A stretch of DNA of 64,000 nucleotides from Hyphomicrobium sp. GTDB taxonomy: Bacteria > Pseudomonadota > Alphaproteobacteria > Rhizobiales > Hyphomicrobiaceae. Positions 45,340-53,448 of this stretch are shown one piece after another. Within the stretch, counting starts at the first letter, position 1; the number at the start of each line of letters is the position of its first letter. The position numbers and the translations under genes were made by a program. The notes under the pieces were generated by a model. The model did not search any database. It saw only the letters and a list, made by a program, of their open reading frames with translations, and had not been told where the DNA came from. The DNA lies in assembly GCA_025458125.1 (NCBI GenBank), contig JALOTA010000001.1, forward strand, positions 1-64,000, written 5' to 3'.

Positions 45340-46194
45340 ATGCCGCGCAATACTATTGCGGTGATGAATACCAAGGGTGGTGTCGGTAAATCGACGCTCG
45401 TGCTGGCGCTTGCCGAGACATTGTCCTGCTATCACGGCAAGAACGTTCTGGTGATCGATAGCGATGCGCAGGCCAGCGTATCGAGCATGCTGACGTCGGT
45501 CGGAAACTTGCACGGCATGCAAACGGAGGGCCTGACGCTCGTCGACTATCTGGTTGGCCGGGTGCTGCATGGCGGCACGCCGGACTGGTCTCGCGTGGTG
45601 ATCCGCGACGTCGGCGACGTCGATGATGCGCGGACCGTTTTCCTCGTACCCAGCGATATGCAGCTCACTCTCTTCGAACGGGAGGTGTCGAAGGAGCAAT
45701 TGCATGGCCGGTTGAGGGCCGCGATTTCTCAGCTTCTGCAGGAAGTACGCAGCGTTTTCGACGTCGTCCTCATCGATTGCCCGCCGGGACTTTCGGTGTT
45801 GACGGAAAGCTGGCTGCGCGAGGCGGATTTCCACATTTCACCGACCAAGGCCGATTACGTCTCAGTCTGCGGGCTTGATGTTTTCAGGCGGTTCAAGGCG
45901 CTCAACCCGGAAATGGGGTTTGCGGAGAACCTTGGTGTGATCGTCAACATGTACGACGTGACCTCCGCCATGGAAGCCGAGTACTTCAATTGGCTTATGG
46001 AGAACCCCGAGAACAAATGCTTTTCCGGCGTGGTTCCCCGCGCCCAATCGCTTCAGGATGCGGCCCGTTTCCGCACCCAGGACCGGTCATACTTCGCAAA
46101 ATATCCCGGCCACGTCGGAGCGGCCGTGCGCGCACTGACCGATGAACTGCTGCAACGCATGGCCGAACAGCAAAGCGCTGCGACAGCGGCGTAA
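45340..46194 (+). CDS. Orphan ParA-family ATPase
   Basis: A 284-residue deviant-Walker ATPase of the ParA/MinD/Soj superfamily, which use ATP-driven surface binding to place DNA or protein cargo. The N-terminus reads IAVMNTKGGVGKSTLVLALA (signature Lys and P-loop, residues about 12-19), then VLVIDSDAQASVSSML (Walker A') and VVLIDCPPGLSVL (Walker B). No N-terminal helix-turn-helix is present and no parB lies next to it, unlike chromosomal ParA. Downstream is a tRNA gene, upstream the repeat protein. The cargo is unknown. A GTG at 45337 directly before the ATG is an alternative start. Confidence 0.85.
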   Translation: MPRNTIAVMNTKGGVGKSTLVLALAETLSCYHGKNVLVIDSDAQASVSSMLTSVGNLHGMQTEGLTLVDYLVGRVLHGGTPDWSRVVIRDVGDVDDARTVFLVPSDMQLTLFEREVSKEQLHGRLRAAISQLLQEVRSVFDVVLIDCPPGLSVLTESWLREADFHISPTKADYVSVCGLDVFRRFKALNPEMGFAENLGVIVNMYDVTSAMEAEYFNWLMENPENKCFSGVVPRAQSLQDAARFRTQDRSYFAKYPGHVGAAVRALTDELLQRMAEQQSAATAA

Positions 46195-46230
46195 ACGCCC
46201 GAACGAGCTGAATCATTCCAGAGGGTCAAA

Positions 46231-46305
46231 TGGAGCGGGCGAAGGGGATCGAACCCTCGACCCTCACGTTGGCAACGTGATGCTCTACCGCTGAGCTACA
46301 CCCGC
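46231..46305 (-). tRNA. tRNA-Gly (GCC)
   Basis: The minus strand folds as a complete tRNA: acceptor GCGGGTG/CGCCCGC, D arm GCTC-AGCGGTA-GAGC, anticodon arm TCACG-TTGCCAA-CGTGA with anticodon GCC, T arm GAGGG-TTCGATC-CCCTT, discriminator T, and an encoded CCA (46233-46231). It lies in the convergent gap after the ParA-like gene. No integrase or attachment-site repeat was seen next to it. Confidence 0.97.
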
Positions 46306-46421
46306 AATCCATTCGAAAGCCGCTTCTCTGAGCGGCCCCGCCCGCCCACACGAGACGGCCGGAACGTGGAGGCAGGCGGATAACAGGCCGCTCCCGGCCC
46401 GTCAACTGGAAACGATTTACC

Positions 46422-47000
46422 GTGACTGCTGTTGCCCGCCCGGCCCGGCCGGACTACCACCCGGACAGGAATCCAGCGTTCAGCCACCGAGCCCGCACTT
46501 TGAACCCGCCGCAGCGCCAGCGCCTCATGGAACGGCTCACGGAACTTGGCATTCAGAGCCAAACCACCGATCACCGCCCCGTCTTCACCGTCGAGGAAAG
46601 CGGTGAGTTGTATGAGAGAATACAGGGGGCGCACACGAAAAACCTGTTCCTGCAGGATGCCAAGGGGCAACTCTTCCTGATCATCGCCCACCACCACACG
46701 CTGGTGAGCCTGAAGCGGCTGCCGCCGGTTCTCGGATCGGCACGGCTGAGTTTCGGCAAGGCGGAATTGCTGCTGGAGGTTCTTGGCGTAAAGCCCGGCT
46801 CGGTTACGGCGTTTGCCTTGATGAACGACGTGGCGCACCGGGTCCGGCCGGTGATCGACCAGACCCTCATGACTTTCGACGTCATCAACCTGCATCCCAT
46901 GGAAAATACGGCGACGACGAGCATTGCACGGGAGGACCTTTTGCGGTTCATTCGCGCCTCAGGTCACAGCCCGCAAATTGCGACGCTCACCCTCGACTGA
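46422..47000 (+). CDS. YbaK/ProX-type aminoacyl-tRNA deacylase
   Basis: Trans-editing protein that hydrolyses mischarged tRNAs (typically Ala-tRNA-Pro). The YbaK/EbsC fold is shown by TTDHRPVFTVEESGELYERI, AHTKNLFLQDAKGQLFLIIA and FGKAELLLEVLGVKPGSVTA. The protein resembles free-standing ProX/PrdX rather than the ProS insertion domain. The GTG start at 46422 gives 192 residues, about 20 more than the family norm, so a start nearer PPQRQRLMERL is possible. Confidence 0.88.
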   Translation: MTAVARPARPDYHPDRNPAFSHRARTLNPPQRQRLMERLTELGIQSQTTDHRPVFTVEESGELYERIQGAHTKNLFLQDAKGQLFLIIAHHHTLVSLKRLPPVLGSARLSFGKAELLLEVLGVKPGSVTAFALMNDVAHRVRPVIDQTLMTFDVINLHPMENTATTSIAREDLLRFIRASGHSPQIATLTLD

Positions 47001-47092
47001 GGCCCTGGGCGACCACATATGAAGAAACGATGCGGGTCGGCCGGCGCCTTCCAAGGGTGCCGCGGCCAAGGGTCCAAGGAGATCAGCACGAC

Positions 47093-48004
47093 ATGGAAAT
47101 TCGTTCGGCGAATGTTTCGGCTTCCGACATCGTCAAGGATACGACCACCGCGAACTTCATGAAGGACGTCATCGAGGCGTCGCGCAGCGTGCTGGTGCTC
47201 GTCGATTTCTGGGCCAACTGGTGCGGGCCGTGCAAACAGCTGGGGCCCGTGCTCGAAAAAGTCGTCAAGAGCTATGGCGGCACCGTGCGGCTGGTCAAAC
47301 TCGATACCGACGCCCATCCGTCGATCGCGGCTCAGCTGCGGGTACAGTCGCTGCCGACGGTCTATGCCTTCCGTGATGGCCGGCCGCTCGACGGGTTCGT
47401 CGGCGTGCAACCGGAGAGCATGTTGAGGCAGTTCATCGACAGACTGCTCGGAGATGGCGAGGGTGGAGAGGCGGCCCCTGGCCTCGCTGACATCCTGGCG
47501 GCTGCCGAGGAAGCGCTGGAGGCCGGCGACCTTCAGGGTGCTGCGGATGCCTTTTCGGCGGTGCTGCAGGAAGACCAGGGGAATGCAGACGCCTTGGCCG
47601 GATTGGCGCGCTGCTACGTGAAGTCGGGCGATACCGAGCGCGCCCAGCAGATGCTGGCCCTCGTCCCACCGGACAAAGAGACGAACGCTGCCGTGCTCGC
47701 CGTGAAGGCGGCGCTCGAACTGTCGGCCAAAGCGGCGGGATCCGGCGAGACGTCGGCGCTCGAGGAGCGCATCGCAAAAGACCCTGCCGATCACCAAGCG
47801 CGATATGACCTCGCCGTGGCGCTGGCAGCGTCAGGGAATAAGGGCGAGGCGCTCGAACACCTGCTGACGATCGTGCGCCGAAACCGGACGTGGAACGACG
47901 AAGCCGCGCGAAAGCAGCTCGTGCAATTGTTCGAGGTCTGGGGACCGAAGGACGAGTCGACCATCGAGGGCCGCAAGCGGCTGTCATCGATACTTTTCGC
48001 GTAA
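47093..48004 (+). CDS. Thioredoxin-domain co-chaperone with TPR region (CnoX/YbbN-like)
   Basis: A 303-residue protein: an N-terminal thioredoxin domain (about residues 15-125) with the complete active site FWANWCGPCKQLGP, and a C-terminal TPR-like helical region (about 130-300) with ADILAAAEEALEAGDLQGAA and NADALAGLARCYVKSGDTER. In E. coli CnoX works with GroEL. ATG 47093 with AAGGAG 11 bases upstream was chosen over the open frame beginning at 47030. It is followed closely by the Lon-N-domain and Trm112-like genes, as in other rhizobia. Confidence 0.9.
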   Translation: MEIRSANVSASDIVKDTTTANFMKDVIEASRSVLVLVDFWANWCGPCKQLGPVLEKVVKSYGGTVRLVKLDTDAHPSIAAQLRVQSLPTVYAFRDGRPLDGFVGVQPESMLRQFIDRLLGDGEGGEAAPGLADILAAAEEALEAGDLQGAADAFSAVLQEDQGNADALAGLARCYVKSGDTERAQQMLALVPPDKETNAAVLAVKAALELSAKAAGSGETSALEERIAKDPADHQARYDLAVALAASGNKGEALEHLLTIVRRNRTWNDEAARKQLVQLFEVWGPKDESTIEGRKRLSSILFA

Positions 48005-48010
48005 GCCCTC

Positions 48011-48718
48011 TTGCCCCGGAAGGTCACGAACTTGGGCTGGATCAGTCAGTATCAGAGACCGCAGGATTTGCCGCAGAGCCTGCCTCTGTTCCCGTTGCGT
48101 GGAACCATTCTTCTTCCACGCGCCACTCTGCCGCTCAACATCTTCGAGCCGCGATATCTCGCCATGCTCGACGATACGCTGTCCGGTTCACGGCTCATCG
48201 GCATCATCCAGCCGGCCCGGGCAGGCACCACGATCGAAGCTGAAAGTCCGCACGGCAAGTCGGCCCCATTGCGGTCGGTCGGCTGCGCAGGCCGTGTTTC
48301 GACCTATCAGGAACTCGACGACGGGCGACTTGCGATCTCTCTGACCGGCATCTGCCGTTTCGACGTCATGTCCGAGGCCACGACTCCGACCGACTATCGC
48401 GTCGCCAGCGTCGGTTATGACCGGTTCGCACTGGATCTGACTGAGGGCCTTGGAGAAAGCGACGTGGATCGCGCAGGTCTCCTGCGAGTTCTGAGAACTT
48501 ATCTCGATCAGAATCGCCTCGATACGGATTGGGTCGCGATCGAGCAAGCGTCCAGCGAAAGTCTCGTGAATGCGCTTTCGATCATGGCACCATACGGGGC
48601 CGAAGAAAAACAGGCATTGCTGGAAGCGCGCGACTTGAAATCGAGAGCCGAAGTTCTCGTAGCGCTGGCCGAGATGGAGATCGCCGCAAGTGGCGGATCG
48701 GGTGGAACCATCCAATGA
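48011..48718 (+). CDS. Lon N-terminal (LON_substr_bdg) domain protein
   Basis: Contains only the substrate-binding N-terminal domain of Lon protease, without ATPase or protease parts. Seen: [20 protein letters not shown] followed by IFEPRYLAM (family hallmark), [30 protein letters not shown] and LTGICRFDV. The function of stand-alone proteins of this kind is unknown. Both possible starts are TTG: 48011 (235 residues) or 48032, which has GGAAGG ten bases upstream. The stop overlaps the Trm112-like start (ATGA). Confidence 0.88.
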   Translation: MPRKVTNLGWISQYQRPQDLPQSLPLFPLRGTILLPRATLPLNIFEPRYLAMLDDTLSGSRLIGIIQPARAGTTIEAESPHGKSAPLRSVGCAGRVSTYQELDDGRLAISLTGICRFDVMSEATTPTDYRVASVGYDRFALDLTEGLGESDVDRAGLLRVLRTYLDQNRLDTDWVAIEQASSESLVNALSIMAPYGAEEKQALLEARDLKSRAEVLVALAEMEIAASGGSGGTIQ

Positions 48719-48945
48719 CTGCAGAAGACCCAAAATCGCGGGCCACTTCGGGACCGCAGCTCGATCCGAGGCTGCTCGAGGTACTGGTGTGTCCATTAAC
48801 CAAGTGCACGCTGGTCTATCGTGCGGAAAAACAGGAACTATTCAGCCGCAAAGCGGGTTTGGCCTTCCCGATACGCAACGGAGTTCCGCTCATGACGGTT
48901 GAAGCCGCGCGGCAACTTTCAGACGAAGAGATTGCGATGCTTTAA
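48715..48945 (+). CDS. Trm112-family protein
   Basis: A 76-residue protein starting [13 protein letters not shown]. The core [20 protein letters not shown] has CxxxxC cysteines, followed by [20 protein letters not shown], typical of bacterial Trm112/YcaR proteins, which bind and stabilise methyltransferases in eukaryotes; the bacterial role is not settled. The ATG overlaps the previous stop, so it is translationally coupled to the Lon-domain gene. A longer frame from 48529 only shadows the neighbour. Confidence 0.92.
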   Translation: MTAEDPKSRATSGPQLDPRLLEVLVCPLTKCTLVYRAEKQELFSRKAGLAFPIRNGVPLMTVEAARQLSDEEIAML

Positions 48946-49083
48946 GCATATAGACTTAGTACGTTACGGAGATTGTCTGGTTTCCGGTCAATTTACCTTG
49001 TTGTTTCAGGCTCTCTTAAATCTCACGGCTTAGCACCCATCAAAGCGCGCATTGATGCTCGCGTCGTGTAGAGGTGCAGTAGC

Positions 49084-50841
49084 GTGGACGAAGCTGGAGA
49101 TAAACTTCGGCAAGTCGGCGAGGATAAACACTCGCCTGGCGGCCCCTCGCAGCTCGCGAAGGTCGCTTCGTTTTTCACGGGCGTCGCCTCCCGTTTGAAG
49201 CCGCCGCAGCCGAACTCAGACAACGATACCGACAGCCGCTCGCCCGGTCTCGCAGAACCGGTGCCTGACAGCGCGCAACCTTATCGCGATCTGCTCGACG
49301 CGCAGGCCTGCCTCATCGTCCGCCGGGACGGGAAGGGGCGCATCATCTTCGCCAACCGTTCCTATCTCGCTGCGTTCGGCCTCAGTGAAGACGATCCCGC
49401 AGGCCGTTCTATTGCGCCGCGCGTACTGGCGCAGGAAATCCGCGGTCTCGGATTGCGCACCGTCGAGCTCGTCGAAACGGTCAAAGGGCCGCGCTGGATC
49501 GAATGGGAAGAGAACGAGCGGCTGGTTGCCGGCGGCGTTCTCGAAACGCAGCGTATCGGCCGCGACATCACGGAAGAGCGGCAGTCGGCAGATGAACTGC
49601 GGCAGGCGCGAGACGATGCCATTGCGGCCAACCAAGCGAAGTCGCGCTTCCTGGCGATCATGAGCCACGAAATTCGCACGCCCATGAACGGCATTCTTGG
49701 AATGACCGACCTGCTTCTCGAAGGGCCGCTGACGCCCGAGCAGGAAACCCACGCCCGCATCATCGCCCAATCGGCCCGGGCACTGATGAGCCTTATCGAC
49801 GAGATCCTCGATTTCTCTCGCATCGAAGCCGGAAAGCTGGAACTGACCGAAGCGCCCTTCTCGATCGAGGAGACGATCGAGGGCTGCATTGCGCTGATGG
49901 AGCCGAAGGCCGCCGACAAGAAAATCAGGCTCACATCGCACCTGGAAGGCGAGCCCCCGCCGCCGCTGTGCGGCGATGAATCGCGCGTGCGCCAGATCCT
50001 GCTCAACCTTCTTTCCAATGCCATCAAGTTCACCGACCAGGGCCGTGTCGCCGTTACCCTCAACACGACGCCCGCAGATGGGGACGAAGGGCCGGTTCGG
50101 GTTCGCCTTTCCGTCGCCGATACCGGCATCGGACTGACGGCCCAAGAATGCGATGCCGTGTTCGGCGAATTCGAACGCGCCGATTCCGCCGTGCGCCGCC
50201 ATGATGGCGGGACGGGCCTTGGACTTGCCATCGCTCGCCGGATCGCACGCGCCATGAAGGGCGATCTAACTGTCGTGTCGGAGCCGGGGCGCGGCTCGAC
50301 ATTCCATGCCGATCTCGTGCTCGACCGGGCCTGCCCGAATGCCGCGGCCTTGCGAGAAGCGCTCGAACTGTCATCGGCCGCCGAGAAGTCCATGGCCGGA
50401 TCGGCCGCAACCAAGCACGCGAGCCGCGTCCTTCTCGTCGAGGACAATGCCGTCAATGCCCTGCTGGCAACCCGATTGCTGGAGCGCGAGGGGTGTGTGG
50501 TCGTTCGGGCCCGAACGGGGGACGAAGCCGTATCCGCAGTGACCCGCAGTTTCGGCGGGCTGGATGCGCCTTTCGATCTCATCCTGATGGATATCTATAT
50601 GCCGTGCCTCGATGGCATAGACGCCACCCGCGCCATCAGGCGGGCTGCCGCCTCGACGAAGTCCGAACTCGTTCATCTGCCCCCGATCGTCGCGGTTACC
50701 GCGAATGCGTTCGAGGAAGACCGCCAGCGATATCTCGCCGCGGGCATGGACGACTATCTGGCCAAGCCATTCGATGCGCGGGCGCTGAGAGCGGTGCTCA
50801 AGCGTTGGATCAGCGCCAAAGAGCGGCTTCCCGCAGCCTGA
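49084..50841 (+). CDS. Soluble hybrid histidine kinase (PAS-HisKA-HATPase-REC)
   Basis: A 585-residue cytoplasmic sensor kinase with no membrane segment. Order: a variable N-terminus (1-65), PAS domain (about 68-165, YRDLLDAQACLIVRRDGKGR), HisKA with FLAIMSHEIRTPMNGILGMT (phospho-His 195), HATPase_c (about 295-415; N box LLSNAIKFTD, G1 VADTGIGL, G2 GGTGLGLAIARRIA) and a receiver domain (about 446-575; LVEDNA and phospho-Asp 503 in LILMDIYMP). The start is a GTG at 49084. No separate response regulator or histidine phosphotransferase gene is adjacent, so the output route is unknown. olsB follows on the same strand after about 120 bases. Confidence 0.92.
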   Translation: MDEAGDKLRQVGEDKHSPGGPSQLAKVASFFTGVASRLKPPQPNSDNDTDSRSPGLAEPVPDSAQPYRDLLDAQACLIVRRDGKGRIIFANRSYLAAFGLSEDDPAGRSIAPRVLAQEIRGLGLRTVELVETVKGPRWIEWEENERLVAGGVLETQRIGRDITEERQSADELRQARDDAIAANQAKSRFLAIMSHEIRTPMNGILGMTDLLLEGPLTPEQETHARIIAQSARALMSLIDEILDFSRIEAGKLELTEAPFSIEETIEGCIALMEPKAADKKIRLTSHLEGEPPPPLCGDESRVRQILLNLLSNAIKFTDQGRVAVTLNTTPADGDEGPVRVRLSVADTGIGLTAQECDAVFGEFERADSAVRRHDGGTGLGLAIARRIARAMKGDLTVVSEPGRGSTFHADLVLDRACPNAAALREALELSSAAEKSMAGSAATKHASRVLLVEDNAVNALLATRLLEREGCVVVRARTGDEAVSAVTRSFGGLDAPFDLILMDIYMPCLDGIDATRAIRRAAASTKSELVHLPPIVAVTANAFEEDRQRYLAAGMDDYLAKPFDARALRAVLKRWISAKERLPAA

Positions 50842-50963
50842 TCACGGCGGCTGATGGCCCCGAAATATGTCGCAAAATCGTCTCGGAATCGTGTCACACG
50901 CTGGGTTAGCGGCCCACGTGCCGCATGAGATCTGCCCGCCGCCCGAGGCGCTGGAGAAGGCAT

Positions 50964-51959
50964 ATGACTGAGGGCCAGAGCCCGACCGGCCGAAGAACGC
51001 GAATTTCGAAGCTGACGGCCCTTCCGCCGGGTCTCCTGGCCAGACGTATGCTGAACGTGAAGGGGCTCAAAAACGCCGCCCAGGCCAAGGCGCTGTCGTT
51101 CGTCCGGACGCCTCAGCCCAAGGTCTATGGCCGCCTGGGAGACCTCGAAGTGCGGCTGGCTGCCGGCCGGCCGGACATTCTTCAGGCGCAGAGGCTGCGT
51201 TACGAAGTATTCTACGAAGAAATGTCGGCCCGTCCGAATCCGGTCGCGGCCATGCGGCGCCTCGACCAGGACGCCTACGATGCCATCTGCGACCACCTTC
51301 TGGTGGTCGATACGTCTGCGGGCCCGCACGGGCGGGAACGCTGGGCACACCGGCGGCGCCCGCGAGTCGTCGGGACCTACCGGCTCTTGCGGCAGGACAT
51401 CGCCGCCCGGTCGCTCGGTTTCTACACACAAAGCGAATACGACATCGCACCGCTGGTGCGCGCGAAGTCACCCGATTGCCGCTTCCTCGAACTGGGACGG
51501 TCGTGTGTCCTCAAGCCGTACCGGTCCAAGCGATCCGTCGAGCTCCTTTGGCACGGCTTGTGGACCTACGTGCGGGAACATCGCGTCGACGTCATGATCG
51601 GTTGCGCGAGTTTCGAGGGCACCGATCCCAAGGCGCATGCCATGGCGCTTTCGTATCTGCATCACTTCGCCCGGGCGCCGGACGACTGGCTCTGCCCGGC
51701 TCATCCCCACCTTCATCAGCGCATGGATCTTCTTCTCCGCGAGCAGGTCGATCTCAAACAGGCGCTGAAGGCGATGCCGCCGCTCATCAAGGGCTACCTG
51801 CGGCTCGGCGCATTCGTCGGTGACGGCGCAGTCATCGACCGGCAGTTCGGGACGACGGACGTGCTGATCATCCTGCCGGTCGCCAAGATCGATCCGCGCT
51901 ACTTCGAGCATTTCGGAGCTCCCGACGAGTTGAAGAGCCGTCTTTCCCCTGCCGACTGA
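50964..51959 (+). CDS. olsB: L-ornithine N-alpha-acyltransferase, OlsB-like
   Basis: First enzyme of ornithine-lipid synthesis: adds a 3-hydroxyacyl group from ACP to ornithine, giving lyso-ornithine lipid. The GNAT-type core includes LEVRLAAGRPDILQAQRLRY, FYEEMSARPNP, the catalytic-region CDHLLVVD and VVGTYRLLRQ, then FLELGRSCVLKPYRSKRSVE and IGCASFEGTDPKAHAMALSY, as in OlsB proteins. ATG 50964 with GGAGAAGG seven bases upstream was chosen (331 residues) over ATG 50925. The partner acyltransferase gene is probably at 14338-15210. Confidence 0.87.
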   Translation: MTEGQSPTGRRTRISKLTALPPGLLARRMLNVKGLKNAAQAKALSFVRTPQPKVYGRLGDLEVRLAAGRPDILQAQRLRYEVFYEEMSARPNPVAAMRRLDQDAYDAICDHLLVVDTSAGPHGRERWAHRRRPRVVGTYRLLRQDIAARSLGFYTQSEYDIAPLVRAKSPDCRFLELGRSCVLKPYRSKRSVELLWHGLWTYVREHRVDVMIGCASFEGTDPKAHAMALSYLHHFARAPDDWLCPAHPHLHQRMDLLLREQVDLKQALKAMPPLIKGYLRLGAFVGDGAVIDRQFGTTDVLIILPVAKIDPRYFEHFGAPDELKSRLSPAD

Positions 51960-52046
51960 ATTCCGCCATCCCCGGTGCCCCGGTGGTTGCTGCACCGGCC
52001 GCGCCCGACTATGGTCTCGCGATCATCCTCAATATTCGCGTGACGC

Positions 52047-52418
52047 ATGACCGAAGTCAGCACGACGACACTTCCGCGGCTCGTTTCGTTCAAGGAGCCA
52101 CTCCCGGAAGGCGAGACCTACCGGCCCCCGGCAGACCGTATTCTGTCCGGCGATCCCGAGCAGACGGCCTGGGAACTCTTCACCAGCGCCGACGGCCGGT
52201 TCCACTCGGGAATATGGGAGTCGAAGCCCGGCAAATGGCGCTGCGTCTTCACGGAAAGCGAGTTCTGCCACATCCTGTCGGGGGTCCTCGTCGTCACAGG
52301 TGACGATGGGCAGACGGCGACATACCGCGCCGGTGACGCGTTCCTTTCGCCGGCCGGATTCACAGGGACCTGGGACGTCGTCGAGACGGTCCGCAAACAG
52401 TTCGCATTCTACGAGTAA
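52047..52418 (+). CDS. Cupin-domain protein
   Basis: A small 123-residue protein of the cupin_3 (DUF861) kind: FTSADGRFHSGIWESKPGKW, ESEFCHILSGVLVVTGDDGQ and YRAGDAFLSPAGFTGTWDVV form the beta barrel. Relatives include ureidoglycine aminohydrolase-like cupins, but the activity is unknown; the metal-ligand histidines of classical cupins are not all evident. The ADH-like gene follows 15 bases later, so the two are probably co-transcribed. Confidence 0.85.
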   Translation: MTEVSTTTLPRLVSFKEPLPEGETYRPPADRILSGDPEQTAWELFTSADGRFHSGIWESKPGKWRCVFTESEFCHILSGVLVVTGDDGQTATYRAGDAFLSPAGFTGTWDVVETVRKQFAFYE

Positions 52419-52433
52419 GGGACAGATCATCTC

Positions 52434-53444
52434 ATGAAGGCCGTCGTCGCCCGCAAGCCGTCGAAGCTCGATACGCTGGAAGTGGTAGAGCTGGCCGATC
52501 CCGGAGCGCCAGGACCCGGCGAAATCCGCGTGAGGTTGCACGCTAATTCGCTCAACTATCACGACTACGCGGTCGCGAATGGAGCCATTCCCGCCGACGA
52601 CAGTCGGATATTGATGTCCGATGGCGCGGGAGTGGTGGAAGCGGTTGGCGCAGGCGTCAGCGGATATGCCGCCGGCGATCATGTCGTGTCGCTCTTCTTT
52701 CCCTACTGGCAGGACGGAATACCGCCTCACGGTAACTTCAGCCACGTTCCCGGCGACGGAATCGACGGCTACGCACGCGAAATCGTCGTGACACCGGCGC
52801 ACTGGTTCACCCACGCACCCAAGGGCTGGTCGCACGGCGATGCGGCGACGCTTCCGTGCGCGGCTCTGACGGCGTGGCGGGCTCTCGTCGTCGACGGTCA
52901 ACTCAAGGCCGGCGATAGCGTGCTGATCCTGGGCACCGGCGGCGTCGCCGTCTTCGCCTTGCAGTTCGCAAAGATGTTCGGTGCGACGGCGATCATCACA
53001 TCGTCTTCCGACGCCAAGCTCGCGAAGGCGAAGTCGCTCGGCGCCGACCATACGATCAATTACAAGTTGGAGCCCCGGTGGGGCGAAGCCGTCCGGGAAA
53101 TCACCGGCGGGCGCGGCGTCGACCATGTCCTTGAGATCGGTGGGCCTGGAACACTGCCGCAGTCGATCGTCGCGGCCCGGGTGGGCGGCCACGTCTCACT
53201 GATCGGAATCCTGACGGGCGTGGCCGGGAACGTGCCCACACTCCTGATGATGGCCAAGCAGATCAAGCTCCAGGGCATCATCGTGGGCAGCCGCAGACAT
53301 CAGCTCGAAATGATTCGCGCGTTCGACGCCAATCCGTCCGTGCGACCCGTCATCGACCGGACGTTCCCGCTCGCAGATCTCGCCGACGCATTCCGATACG
53401 AGGAAGGCGCGACGCACTTCGGCAAGATCTGCACCGAGATGTAA
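52434..53444 (+). CDS. Zinc-independent MDR-family alcohol dehydrogenase/quinone oxidoreductase
   Basis: A 336-residue medium-chain dehydrogenase/reductase. The N-terminal GroES-like domain has GEIRVRLHANSLNYHDYAVA, where the catalytic zinc Cys of classical ADHs is missing; the Rossmann domain contains VLILGTGGVAVFALQFAKMF. It ends with HFGKICTEM. This favours an NADPH-dependent quinone or enone reductase. The true substrate is unknown. It pairs with the cupin gene and ends 4 bases before the convergent maeB stop. Confidence 0.88.
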   Translation: MKAVVARKPSKLDTLEVVELADPGAPGPGEIRVRLHANSLNYHDYAVANGAIPADDSRILMSDGAGVVEAVGAGVSGYAAGDHVVSLFFPYWQDGIPPHGNFSHVPGDGIDGYAREIVVTPAHWFTHAPKGWSHGDAATLPCAALTAWRALVVDGQLKAGDSVLILGTGGVAVFALQFAKMFGATAIITSSSDAKLAKAKSLGADHTINYKLEPRWGEAVREITGGRGVDHVLEIGGPGTLPQSIVAARVGGHVSLIGILTGVAGNVPTLLMMAKQIKLQGIIVGSRRHQLEMIRAFDANPSVRPVIDRTFPLADLADAFRYEEGATHFGKICTEM

Positions 53445-53448
53445 CGGC

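Noticed and set aside
46231-46305. The tRNA-Gly gene as an integration site for a genomic island
   Set aside because: No integrase gene, no direct repeat of the tRNA end, and ordinary core-like genes on both sides.
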